A DNA stretch of 64,000 nucleotides from contig NZ_JAVDSL010000001.1 in NCBI RefSeq assembly GCF_031455295.1, forward strand, positions 1,922,001 to 1,986,000, in the 5' to 3' direction. Position 1 is the first letter of the stretch; every line of letters begins with the position of its first letter. The notes below the pieces were generated by a model that was not told the DNA's origin, made no database searches, and was given only the letters and a program-made list of their open reading frames with translations. The stretch comes from Leifsonia sp. 1010 (lineage in GTDB: Bacteria; Actinomycetota; Actinomycetes; Actinomycetales; Microbacteriaceae). Positions 37,235 to 45,960 of this stretch are shown piece after piece. A program made the translations under genes and the position numbers.

Positions 37235-40200
37235 TTACAGCGTGAGCGCGCGCTGGATCAGCACCTGCTGCTCCTGTGCGTGACGCTTCGCCGACCCCGC
37301 GGCCGGCGACGCCGACGGCGGGCGCGAGACCACACCGAGCGGGCGCGGGCCGAGCTTCGACGTCTCGAGGATCATGAACGGCCAGGCGCCCTGGTTCTCG
37401 GGCTCGTCCTGCACCCACACCAGTTCGGCGTTCGGGTACGAGTCGACGACCGCCTTCAGCTCGGCGGCGGGGAGCGGGTAGAACTGCTCTACGCGCACCA
37501 GCGCGATCTCCGGATTGGGGTTCTTCTCGAGCTCGTTGAGGAGGTCGTAGTAGAGCTTCCCGGCCATCAGCAGGACCCGCTTCACGGAGCCCTTGTCGCT
37601 GATCCGCGCATCGTCGATCACCGGCTCGAAACGGCCGTTGGTGAAGTCCTCGACGTTGCTCGCCGCACCGCGCAGTCGCAGCATGGCCTTCGGAGTGAAG
37701 ACGACGAGCGGACGCCGCGGGCGGGCGTAGGCCTGGCGGCGCAGCAGGTGGAAGTACGACGCCGGAGTCGACGGACGCGCGACGGTCATGTTGTTCTCGG
37801 CGCACATCTGCAGGTAGCGCTCGATGCGGGCGCTGGAGTGGTCCGGTCCCTGACCCTCGTAGCCGTGGGGGAGGAGCAGCACCAGCGACGAGCGCTGGCC
37901 CCACTTCTGCTCGGCGGAGGAGATGAACTCGTCGATGATGGTCTGGGCGCCGTTGGCGAAGTCGCCGAACTGTGCCTCCCAGAGCACGAGGGCGTCCGCG
38001 CGCTCGACCGAGTAGCCGTACTCGAAGCCCATCGCGGCGTACTCGCTGAGGAGCGAGTCGTAGATCCAGAACTTCGCCTGGTTGTCGCTGAGGTTCGCGA
38101 GCGGCAGCCACTCCTGGCCGTTGACCCGGTCGTGCAGCACCGCGTGGCGCTGCACGAAGGTGCCGCGGCGCGCATCCTGACCGGCCAGGCGCACCGGGGT
38201 GCCCTCCACCAGCAGCGAGCCGAGGGCCAGCAGTTCGCCGAAGCCCCAGTCGATGCCGCCGTTGCGGCTCATCTCGCTGCGCTTGTTCAGCAGCTGCTGC
38301 AGCTTCGGGTGGACGGTGAAGCCGGCGGGCGGGTTGTTGAACGCATCGCCGATCATGCGGATGACCTGCTCGCTGACCGCCGTCGTCTCCGGCTCGCCGA
38401 CGTTGTCGTTGGCGTCCGACTGCGCCGGCTTCTCCAGGTCGGCGGACTCGTCGGCGTTCAGCACCGGCGTGGAGTTCGTCTGAGCCGCGTGCGTCTCCAT
38501 GAACGCCCGCTCGAGGCGGTCCTGGAAGTCGCGGTGCGCCTGCTCGTACTCCTCCTCGGTGATGTCGCCGCGGCCGACGAGCGCCTCGGTGTAGAGGCGG
38601 CGGACGGACCGCTTCGCCTCGATGAGGCTGTACATCAGCGGCTGGGTCATCGAGGGGTCGTCGCCCTCGTTGTGGCCACGGCGGCGGTAGCAGACGAGGT
38701 CGATGACGACATCGCGCTTGAACTCCTGCCGGTAGGCGAACGCGAGCTCCGCGACGCGGACGACGGCCTCGGGGTCGTCGCCGTTCACGTGGAAGATGGG
38801 CGCCTGGATGGTCTTGGCCACGTCGGTCGAGTACACCGAGCTGCGGGCCTCGCCGGGAGGGGTGGTGAAGCCGACCTGGTTGTTGATGTTGACGTGGATG
38901 GTGCCGCCGGTGCGGTACGCCCGCAGCTGCGACATCTGCATGGTCTCGACCACGACACCCTGACCGGCCATCGCCGCGTCGCCGTGGATGAGGATCGGCA
39001 GGGTCAGGAACGTGCCGGCCGGACGGCGGTCCTGCTTCGCGCGGACGATGCCCTCCAGGACGCCGTCGACGGCCTCGAGGTGCGAGGGGTTCGCGGCCAG
39101 GTAGACCGGGATCTCCTCGCCGCCCGCGCCCTTGAAGGTGCCCTCGGTGCCGAGGTGGTACTTGACGTCGCCGGAGCCCTGGACCGTGCGCGGGTCCTGC
39201 GTCCCCTCGAACTCGCGGAAGATCTGACCGTAGGTCTTGCCCGCGATGTTGGTGAGGACGTTGAGGCGGCCGCGGTGGGCCATCCCGATGGCGACCTCGT
39301 CCATCCCGGCTTCGGCCGCGCCCTGCAGGATCGAGTCGAGCAGCGCGATCGTGGACTCGCCGCCCTCGAGGCTGAAGCGCTTCTGGCCGACGTACTTGGT
39401 CTGCAGGAAGGTCTCGAACGCCTCGGCCTCGTTGAGCTTGCCGAGGATGCGCAGCTGCTCGTCGTGGTTCGGCTTCTCGTACGGCCGCTCCAGCTTGTCC
39501 TGGAACCATTTGCGCTGGGCCGGGTCCTGGATGTGCATGTACTCGATGCCGACCGTGCGGCAGTAGGAGTCGCGCAGCACGCCGAGGATGTCGCGCAGCT
39601 TCATCTTGCGCTTGTCGCCGCCGAACTGGCCGGTGACGAACTCGCGGTCGAGGTCCCAGAACGTGAGGCCGTGGCTCTCGATCTCGAGGTCCGGGTGCGA
39701 CCGCTGCTTGTACTCGAGCGGGTCGATGTCGGCCATCAGGTGGCCGCGCACGCGGAACGAGTTGATCAGCTCCTGGACGCGGGCGGTCTTGTCGACGGCG
39801 CTGGCCAGATCGACGCTGATGTCCGGGTTCCAGTGGATCGGCATGTACGGGATGCGCAGCTCGGCAAAGATGTCCTCGTAGAAGTTGCGCTTCCCGATCA
39901 GCATCTCGTGCACGATCTTGAGGAACTCGCCGGAGCCCGCGCCCTGGATGACGCGGTGGTCGTAGGTGCTGGTCAGCGTGATCGTCTTGCCGATCGCGAG
40001 GCCGGCCAGGGTCTTCTCGCTGGAGCCCTGGAACTCGGCCGGGTACTCGAGGGCGCCGGCGCCGATGATGCAGCCCTGGCCCTTCATGAGACGCGGGACC
40101 GAGTGGACGGTGCCGATACCGCCCGGGTTGGTGAGCGAGAGCGTGGTGCCTGCGAAGTCGCCGGCGGCGAGCTTGTTGTTGCGGGCCTTGCTGACGAGCT

Positions 40201-41107
40201 CCTCGTACGCGGCGAGGTACTCGCCGAAGCGCATGGTGTCGGCGCGCTTGATGCTCGGGACGAGCAGGGCGCGCGTGCCGTCGGGCTTCGGGATGTCGAT
40301 CGCGATGCCGAGGTTGATGTGGGCCGGGGCCACCACGGACGGCTTGCCGTCGACCTCGTCGTAGTAGACGTTCTGGCTCGGGAACTCCTTGAGCGCCTGG
40401 ATGAGCGCCCAGCCGATGAGGTGGGTGAACGAGACCTTGCCGCCGCGGGCGCGCTTCAGGTGGTTGTTGATGACGATGCGGTTGTCGATCATCAGCTTCG
40501 CCGGGATGGTGCGGACGCTGGTCGCGGTCGGCACCGTGAGCGACGCATCCATGTTGGTGGCGAGCGTCTTGGACATGCCGCGCAGCGGGGTGACCTTGTC
40601 CTCCTCGGCGGCCTCGACGGTCGCGTTCGGAGCGGTCACCGGGGCGTCGGCGGGAACCGGCTGCGGCTTGGGCGCGACCGAGGTCGTGCGGGCGACGGGC
40701 TGCTGTCCGATCACCGGGATGGGCGTGGTGACCGGCTTCGGCTCGTTGGGGTGCGGCGCCGGGGCGCCGCCTGCCGGGGGAGCCGGTGTCGACGGCTCGG
40801 ACGGGCCGGGTGCTGTCGGCTCCGAGGGGGTCGGGACGGTGGGCTCCGCGGGGCTCGGGGCCGTCGGCTCCGAGGGGGTCGGGATGGTGGGCTCCGACGG
40901 CGTCTCCGTCGGGGTCTCACCGGGTGACGGGATCGATTCGTCCTTCACCGCCGGGTGGTAGTTCTCGAGGATGGGCCACCACGACCTGTCGACCGAGTTC
41001 TTGTCGTGCACGAACTGCTCGTACAGCTCGTCCACCAGCCATTCGTTGGCTCCGAATTCGCCCGCGGCGCCGTCTTCGGTCCCTACTCCGGTCAATTGGC
41101 TCGACAC
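37235..41107 (-). CDS. kgd: Multifunctional 2-oxoglutarate decarboxylase/dehydrogenase (E1 with fused acyltransferase domain)
   Basis: This 1290-residue protein matches mycobacterial Kgd and corynebacterial OdhA. A short N-terminal segment (ANEWLVDELYEQFVHD) is followed by a Pro/Ser/Thr/Glu linker, an E2-like acyltransferase core with DHRVIQGAGSGEF but no lipoyl domain, then the thiamine-diphosphate E1 region (MAHRGRLNVLTNIAGKTY, CYRRRGHNEGDDPSMTQPLMY). It feeds succinyl groups into the TCA cycle. The linker contains 48-bp tandem repeats. It starts at GTG with GGAGAG upstream. Confidence 0.96.
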   Translation of the reverse strand: MSSQLTGVGTEDGAAGEFGANEWLVDELYEQFVHDKNSVDRSWWPILENYHPAVKDESIPSPGETPTETPSEPTIPTPSEPTAPSPAEPTVPTPSEPTAPGPSEPSTPAPPAGGAPAPHPNEPKPVTTPIPVIGQQPVARTTSVAPKPQPVPADAPVTAPNATVEAAEEDKVTPLRGMSKTLATNMDASLTVPTATSVRTIPAKLMIDNRIVINNHLKRARGGKVSFTHLIGWALIQALKEFPSQNVYYDEVDGKPSVVAPAHINLGIAIDIPKPDGTRALLVPSIKRADTMRFGEYLAAYEELVSKARNNKLAAGDFAGTTLSLTNPGGIGTVHSVPRLMKGQGCIIGAGALEYPAEFQGSSEKTLAGLAIGKTITLTSTYDHRVIQGAGSGEFLKIVHEMLIGKRNFYEDIFAELRIPYMPIHWNPDISVDLASAVDKTARVQELINSFRVRGHLMADIDPLEYKQRSHPDLEIESHGLTFWDLDREFVTGQFGGDKRKMKLRDILGVLRDSYCRTVGIEYMHIQDPAQRKWFQDKLERPYEKPNHDEQLRILGKLNEAEAFETFLQTKYVGQKRFSLEGGESTIALLDSILQGAAEAGMDEVAIGMAHRGRLNVLTNIAGKTYGQIFREFEGTQDPRTVQGSGDVKYHLGTEGTFKGAGGEEIPVYLAANPSHLEAVDGVLEGIVRAKQDRRPAGTFLTLPILIHGDAAMAGQGVVVETMQMSQLRAYRTGGTIHVNINNQVGFTTPPGEARSSVYSTDVAKTIQAPIFHVNGDDPEAVVRVAELAFAYRQEFKRDVVIDLVCYRRRGHNEGDDPSMTQPLMYSLIEAKRSVRRLYTEALVGRGDITEEEYEQAHRDFQDRLERAFMETHAAQTNSTPVLNADESADLEKPAQSDANDNVGEPETTAVSEQVIRMIGDAFNNPPAGFTVHPKLQQLLNKRSEMSRNGGIDWGFGELLALGSLLVEGTPVRLAGQDARRGTFVQRHAVLHDRVNGQEWLPLANLSDNQAKFWIYDSLLSEYAAMGFEYGYSVERADALVLWEAQFGDFANGAQTIIDEFISSAEQKWGQRSSLVLLLPHGYEGQGPDHSSARIERYLQMCAENNMTVARPSTPASYFHLLRRQAYARPRRPLVVFTPKAMLRLRGAASNVEDFTNGRFEPVIDDARISDKGSVKRVLLMAGKLYYDLLNELEKNPNPEIALVRVEQFYPLPAAELKAVVDSYPNAELVWVQDEPENQGAWPFMILETSKLGPRPLGVVSRPPSASPAAGSAKRHAQEQQVLIQRALTL
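40816..40900 (-). repeat. 48-bp tandem repeat encoding the kgd linker
   Basis: Two near-identical copies begin at 40816 and 40864 (48-base period, second copy partial). They encode a 16-residue unit of the form PTxPTPSEPTAPxPxE. The period keeps the reading frame, so copy number could vary without breaking the gene. Confidence 0.8.
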
Positions 41108-41242
41108 AGCCGATCGCCCACTCTCTCCATCGATTCGTCGTGACCGGGCGGCCTGTCACCGCCCGCTTCCATCCGATCCTCAAGCCTAATCCCATCGGTA
41201 CTCCGGTGCGGGCGCTCAGCCGAGCGGGATAGCGTTATTCCC

Positions 41243-42682
41243 ATGCAGTTCTATGGAACATCGCCGCGCCACGATCTGACCTACTCGGATGTGTTCCTCG
41301 TGCCGTCGCGGTCGAACGTCACGAGCCGTCTCGACGTGTCCCTCGCCCCCAACGACGGCACCGGTGCCACCATCCCGATCGTGTCCGCGAACATGAACTC
41401 GGTCACCGGGAAGCGGCTCGCCGCGACCCTCGCGCGCCGCGGCGGTCTCGGCGTCCTCCCGCAGGACATGCACCTGCAGGACCTCGACGAGGCGATCCGC
41501 TGGGTGAAGGCCCAGCCGGTGATGTTCGACACCCCGTACGAGGCGCACCCGGATGAGAGCGTCGCCGACGTGCTCCGCCGCATCCCGGCCGTCGAGGGGC
41601 ACGGCATCGTCGTCACCGGCGAAGACGGCAAGTACCTCGGCTGCCTCGCCGCCGTCCAGCTCGGGTCCGCGCTCGCCGACGCGAGGGTCGGCGACCTGCT
41701 GCACGGCGCCCTGACCTCGCTCGAGGCGGAGGACCTCTCCGACGGGCGCGCGGCGTTCCAGGTGATGGATGCGGCCGGCATCGACTTCGCTCCGGTCCTC
41801 GACCACGGCCGCGTCGTCGGCACGCTGTCGAAGCGCAGTGCCCTCCGCTCGACGATCTACACGCCGGCGCTGGACGCGCACGGCCGTCTCCGCGTCGCCG
41901 CGGCGGTCGGCATCAACGGCGACGTCGCGGGCAAGGCGAAGGCGCTCGCCGCAGCGGGAGTCGACGTGCTCGTCATCGACACGGCGCACGGCGACCAGGA
42001 CGGCATGATCCGCGCGATCCGCATCGTCAAGGAGCTGAACCTCGGCCTGCCGATCGTCGCGGGGAACGTCGTCACCGAGCAGGCCGTCCGCGACCTCGTC
42101 GCGGCGGGCGCCGACATCCTGAAAGTCGGCGTCGGCCCTGGCGCGATGTGCACGACGCGCATGATGACCGCCGTCGGCCGTCCGCAGTTCTCCGCGGTGC
42201 TCGAGACCAGCGCCGCTGCGCGCGAGCTCGGGGCGCATGTCTGGGCGGACGGCGGCGTGCGGTACCCCCGCGACGTGGCGCTCGCGCTCGCCGCGGGCGG
42301 AGCATCCGTGATGATCGGATCCTGGTTCGCCGGGACGATCGAGGCGCCCGGCATGCTCGACCGGGATGCGAACGGCGGCCTCTACAAGGAGAGCTGGGGC
42401 ATGGCGTCCACCAAGGCGGTGAAGGGCCGGTTCGAGCGGCTCGACGCCTACGAGCTCGCCCGCAAGGAACTCTTCGCCGAGGGCATCTCCAGCTCGCGTA
42501 TCTACCTGGATCCGCTGCGCCCGTCCGTCGAGGACCTGTTGGACATGATCACGACCGGTGTGCGCAGCTCGTTCACGTACGCCGGCGCGCGCACGCTCGC
42601 ACAGTTCCACGAGCGTGCGCTGGTCGGCATCCAGTCAGCCGCCGGCTACGAGGAGGGCAAGGCGCTCCCCGTCAGCTGGTAG
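41243..42682 (+). CDS. guaB1: GuaB1-family IMP dehydrogenase-related protein (GMP reductase type)
   Basis: This 479-residue TIM-barrel enzyme has an embedded CBS pair (about 95-215) and the catalytic loop GVGPGAMCTTRMMTAVGRPQ with C303. The layout matches actinobacterial GuaB1, which acts as an NADPH GMP reductase in purine salvage rather than a true IMP dehydrogenase. It is divergent from kgd. A palindromic repeat element follows the stop. Confidence 0.92.
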   Translation: MQFYGTSPRHDLTYSDVFLVPSRSNVTSRLDVSLAPNDGTGATIPIVSANMNSVTGKRLAATLARRGGLGVLPQDMHLQDLDEAIRWVKAQPVMFDTPYEAHPDESVADVLRRIPAVEGHGIVVTGEDGKYLGCLAAVQLGSALADARVGDLLHGALTSLEAEDLSDGRAAFQVMDAAGIDFAPVLDHGRVVGTLSKRSALRSTIYTPALDAHGRLRVAAAVGINGDVAGKAKALAAAGVDVLVIDTAHGDQDGMIRAIRIVKELNLGLPIVAGNVVTEQAVRDLVAAGADILKVGVGPGAMCTTRMMTAVGRPQFSAVLETSAAARELGAHVWADGGVRYPRDVALALAAGGASVMIGSWFAGTIEAPGMLDRDANGGLYKESWGMASTKAVKGRFERLDAYELARKELFAEGISSSRIYLDPLRPSVEDLLDMITTGVRSSFTYAGARTLAQFHERALVGIQSAAGYEEGKALPVSW

Positions 42683-42704
42683 CCTCCGGCGCCTCCATCC
42701 CCCA

Positions 42705-42770
42705 CCGTCGAGTACGCACAAACTGCACGCCAAGCGCGTGGCTGGCGTGCAGTTTGTGCGGACTCGACGG
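42705..42770. repeat. Palindromic repeat element, copy 1
   Basis: Two 28-base arms (42705-42732 and 42743-42770) pair with a single A/G mismatch and a 10-base loop. The arm sequence includes CCGTCGAGTAC and AACTGCACGC, shared with the element at 58201-58272. It lies between the convergent guaB1 and MFS genes and may act as a terminator. Confidence 0.85.
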
Positions 42771-42790
42771 AGGGGCGGCGGGGCGGAGGG

Positions 42791-44236
42791 TCAGTTGGAG
42801 CGGGAGCGGGAGCGGGAGCGGACCAGCGCCGTGATCGCCGCACCGATGACCGCGAGTACGGCGACGCCGAGGAACAGCAGGAGGAATCCGCCGGCGGCGG
42901 CGTCGGCTCCGCTGCTTCCCGCGTCCAACAGCGTGGAGGTGCGGGCGGAGGCGATGCCGCCGAGGACGGCGAGGCCGAGCGCGCCGCCGATCTGCTGCGC
43001 GGTGTTGACCAGACCGCTGGCGAGGCCGGACTCCGACTCCGGCACACCACGGACGGCGAGCTGGGTAACGGTGACGAAGGAGGCGCCCAGACCGAGACCG
43101 ATCACGATGCTCGGCAGGATGAACCCGGCGACGAATCCGGCGCTCCCGGCGAGGGCGAACCAGACGACACCAGCGGCGAGCACGACGAGCGCGCCGGCGG
43201 GCGTCGTGCGGAGCCCCGCCCGGGCGACCACGGCCGGGATCACACCGGCGATCGCGACGAGTGCGATGGCGAGGGGCAGCTGGCTGAGTCCGGCCGACAG
43301 CGCGTCCAGGTGCAGCACCTCCTGCAGGTAGACCGAGAGCGCGAAGAACAGCGCGACCGTGGCGCCGCCGACCAGCAGCATCACGATGTCGCCGGCGAGG
43401 GCGTCGCGATTGCGGAGGAAGGAGAACGGCAGCAGGGGGTGCGCGGTGCGGCGCTCGATCAGCACGAACGCGGTGAGGAGGACCACCGCTGCGGCAGCGA
43501 GCCCCAGGACGATCGGGTTCGTCCAGCCGAGCGTGCCGCCCTCGCTGAGAGCGGCGACGGCGGCCGCGAGTCCGAGCGTCGCGGTCGCGGCTCCCGCCGC
43601 ATCCATACGCTCGGCATCGCCGGCCGGGTCGCGGTTGATGAGGAACGGGATGACCGCGAGCACGAGGATGCCGACGGGCACGTTCACGAAGAAGACGGCG
43701 GACCAGCCGAAGGCCGCGGTGAGCACACCGCCGAGCAGGACGCCGGCCGCGCTGCCCATCCCGGCCACCGCACCCCAGAGGCCCAGTGCCTTCCCGCGCG
43801 CCTCGGCGTCGGGGAAGAGCTGCGTGAGGAGAGCGAGGGATGCGGGCGCCAGCAGGGCGGCGAACGCACCCTGCACGGCTCGTGCACCCAGGAGCATGGT
43901 GCCGTTCACGGCGAGACCGGCCGCGAGCGACGCCAGTGCGAAGCCGGCGACGCCGATGAGGAAGACCCGGCGGTGCCCGAACCGGTCGGCGAGACGTCCG
44001 CCGAGCAGGAGGAGACCGCCGAAGGGCAGGACGTAGGCGGTCACCACCCAGGCGAGCGCCGCGGTGTCGAGACCGAGGGCGGTGCCGACGGTCGGTAGCG
44101 CGATGTTGACGATGGATGCGTCCAGCACCACCAGGAACTGTGCGAGGGCGAGCACGCTGAGCGCCCACCAGCGGTGCGTGCTGCGGGGAGTGGTCGCGGC
44201 GGCAGGTGCCGCTGCTGTGGCGAGAGACGTTTCCAT
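42791..44236 (-). CDS. MFS multidrug efflux transporter (DHA2, 14-helix type)
   Basis: This 481-residue transporter has 14 predicted helices and the typical first-helix motif C-like stretch ALAQFLVVLDASIVNIALPTVG with LGGRLADRFGHRRVFLIG (motif A). Such EmrB/QacA-type pumps export drugs using the proton gradient. AAAGGA precedes the ATG. It lies downstream of a TetR gene; an operator (44254-44273) is just upstream of its start. Confidence 0.93.
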   Translation of the reverse strand: METSLATAAAPAAATTPRSTHRWWALSVLALAQFLVVLDASIVNIALPTVGTALGLDTAALAWVVTAYVLPFGGLLLLGGRLADRFGHRRVFLIGVAGFALASLAAGLAVNGTMLLGARAVQGAFAALLAPASLALLTQLFPDAEARGKALGLWGAVAGMGSAAGVLLGGVLTAAFGWSAVFFVNVPVGILVLAVIPFLINRDPAGDAERMDAAGAATATLGLAAAVAALSEGGTLGWTNPIVLGLAAAAVVLLTAFVLIERRTAHPLLPFSFLRNRDALAGDIVMLLVGGATVALFFALSVYLQEVLHLDALSAGLSQLPLAIALVAIAGVIPAVVARAGLRTTPAGALVVLAAGVVWFALAGSAGFVAGFILPSIVIGLGLGASFVTVTQLAVRGVPESESGLASGLVNTAQQIGGALGLAVLGGIASARTSTLLDAGSSGADAAAGGFLLLFLGVAVLAVIGAAITALVRSRSRSRSN

Positions 44237-44253
44237 GGGACTGTCCTTTCGTT

Positions 44254-44273
44254 GTGAGTGATCGATCAATCAC
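44254..44273. promoter_or_regulatory. TetR-type operator O2 upstream of the efflux gene
   Basis: GTGAGTGATCGATCAATCAC (44254-44273) is an imperfect inverted repeat: GTGAGTG, 6 bases, CAATCAC (6 of 7 arm positions pair). It matches the site at 44864-44883 in 15 of 20 bases, and begins 18 bases before the MFS start. Confidence 0.7.
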
Positions 44274-44311
44274 CTTGGGAGCTGGGTGATGATGGTGGGG
44301 TCGAAGGGGGA

Positions 44312-44863
44312 TCAGGGGTGCTGGATGCCGTTCGTGAGCGTTCGTGCCCATTCCTCGGGCACGTCCTCCAGGCGGGCCGTGACCACCAGGTGGCACAGCT
44401 GCCCGTAAGCGATGAAGCGCTGGACGGCGTCCGGCTCTGCGCCCGATCGGATCGTGGCGAAGCGGGTGATCCGGGCGAGTCCGCGCCGGAGCGCCTCCCG
44501 GATCTCCGGGACGTCCGAGGCGGACTGGGCGTGCACCTGCAGCATCAGGAGCGAGCGGTCTCCGATGAGCTCCGCGTACGCGTCGCCCATCCGGTCGAGG
44601 ATCACCGTCGGCGTCTCGCCGTCGGCGCCGCGCGCACCCGACTCCAGCGCCTGCTCGATCCGCTCGAAGCAGCGCTCCAGCGCGGCCACGAATAGTCCCT
44701 CCTTGCTCGGGAAGAGCTTGAAGACGTAAGCCGGGGAGATGTCCGCGTCCTTGGCGACCGCCGCGATGGGGGTGCCCAGATAACCGCCAACGGCGAAGAC
44801 GGCGATGGCGCTGTCGAGCACCGCCTCGCGGCGGTCGTCTGCGGTGGAGAGCGTTCGTGCCAT
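44312..44863 (-). CDS. TetR-family transcriptional regulator
   Basis: This 183-residue repressor has an N-terminal helix-turn-helix (REAVLDSAIAVFAVGGYLGTPI, AVAKDADISPAYVFKLFPSK) and a C-terminal ligand-binding domain. It is the gene directly upstream of the efflux pump (75-base gap), so it probably represses the pump and itself through the two matching palindromes. The inducer is unknown. Confidence 0.92.
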   Translation of the reverse strand: MARTLSTADDRREAVLDSAIAVFAVGGYLGTPIAAVAKDADISPAYVFKLFPSKEGLFVAALERCFERIEQALESGARGADGETPTVILDRMGDAYAELIGDRSLLMLQVHAQSASDVPEIREALRRGLARITRFATIRSGAEPDAVQRFIAYGQLCHLVVTARLEDVPEEWARTLTNGIQHP

Positions 44864-44883
44864 GTGAGTGACTGTACACTCAC
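44864..44883. promoter_or_regulatory. TetR-type operator O1 at the repressor start
   Basis: GTGAGTGACTGTACACTCAC (44864-44883) is a perfect inverted repeat with 7-base arms GTGAGTG/CACTCAC and a 6-base centre. It directly abuts the ATG of the TetR gene, consistent with autorepression. Confidence 0.75.
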
Positions 44884-44922
44884 TCTTCGCTAGCGTCAAG
44901 AAATGGTGGGTGAAGAGCCGGC

Positions 44923-45960
44923 TCAGGTGCGCCGGGTCGCGTCCTGGACCTCGCCGACGAGCTCCTCGATGATGTCCTCCAGGAACAGCACTCCGGCCGT
45001 CGCGCCCTCCGCGTCGACGACCCGGGCCAGGTGGCTGCCGGACCGGCGCATGGTGGCCAGGGCGTCCTCCAGGTCGCTGCCGGCGAAGACGGTCACCAGG
45101 CGACGGATGCGCTTGGCCGGCACGGGGAGTTCGAAGCCGGTCTCCTCCAGGTCGAGCACGTCCTTGAGGTGCAGGTAGCCGGTCGGCTCGCCGTCGGCGT
45201 CCGGGACGACGTAGCGCGAGAAACCGTGCTTGGCGACGGCCTTCTCCACGTCGGCGGGAGTCGGGGCGGACGGAAGGGTCACGAGCGCGTCGAGCGCGAC
45301 CGCGACATCCCGAACCTTCTTCTCGGTGAACTCGAAAGCCGCCGTCAGGGCGCCGGTGCGGTCCGTCAGCACGCCCTCACGGGTCGACTGCGACACGATC
45401 GTCGCGACCTCGTCGAGGGTGAAGGTGCTGGCCGCCTCGTCCTTCGGCTCCACCCGGAACAGGCGCAGCACCGCGTTCGCCGTCGCGTTCAGGGCGACGA
45501 TGATCGGGCGGACGGCACGACCGATGCCGACGAGCGGCGGAGCCAGCAGCAGCGCGGCCTTGTCGGGCATCGAGAACGAGATGTTCTTCGGCACCATCTC
45601 GCCGAAGACGACGTGCAGGAACGACACGACGACCAGCGCGACGATGAAGGCGATCGTGCCGATGACCTCCTCGGACCAGCCGGTCGCGTGCAGCGGCGCC
45701 TCGAGCAGGTGGTGGATCGCCGGCTCCGAGACGTTCAGGATCAGCAGCGAGCACACGGTGATGCCGAGCTGCGTCGTGGCGAGCATCAGCGTCGCGTGCT
45801 CCATGGCGTACAGAGCGGTCTTGGCGCTGCGCTTCCCGCGCTCCGCCAGGGGCTCGATCTGCGAGCGGCGTGCCGAGATGACGGCGAACTCGGCGCCGAC
45901 GAAGAAGGCGTTGACTGCGAGCAGCACGACCAGCCAGGCGATTCCGGCCCAGTCACTCAT
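44923..45960 (-). CDS. CNNM/CorC-type (DUF21-CBS) membrane protein 1
   Basis: This 345-residue protein has an N-terminal DUF21 region with four helices (AVNAFFVGAEFAVISARRS, VVFGEMVPKNISF) and a CBS-pair domain at about 205-335. CNNM/CorC proteins are linked to magnesium or cobalt export. The C-terminal CorC_HlyC domain of its partner is missing here. It overlaps the upstream partner gene by 8 bases, so the pair is [12 protein letters not shown]. Confidence 0.88.
   Translation of the reverse strand: MSDWAGIAWLVVLLAVNAFFVGAEFAVISARRSQIEPLAERGKRSAKTALYAMEHATLMLATTQLGITVCSLLILNVSEPAIHHLLEAPLHATGWSEEVIGTIAFIVALVVVSFLHVVFGEMVPKNISFSMPDKAALLLAPPLVGIGRAVRPIIVALNATANAVLRLFRVEPKDEAASTFTLDEVATIVSQSTREGVLTDRTGALTAAFEFTEKKVRDVAVALDALVTLPSAPTPADVEKAVAKHGFSRYVVPDADGEPTGYLHLKDVLDLEETGFELPVPAKRIRRLVTVFAGSDLEDALATMRRSGSHLARVVDAEGATAGVLFLEDIIEELVGEVQDATRRT

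Noticed and set aside
40741-40920. Repeats in the kgd linker as a possible CRISPR array
   Set aside because: The repeats are tandem without unique spacers and are in-frame coding sequence.
37226-40927. Very long open frame (1233 codons) on the strand opposite kgd, rich in Arg, Val and Asp
   Set aside because: It mirrors the third-codon G/C bias of kgd and has no family motifs or ribosome site; a shadow frame.
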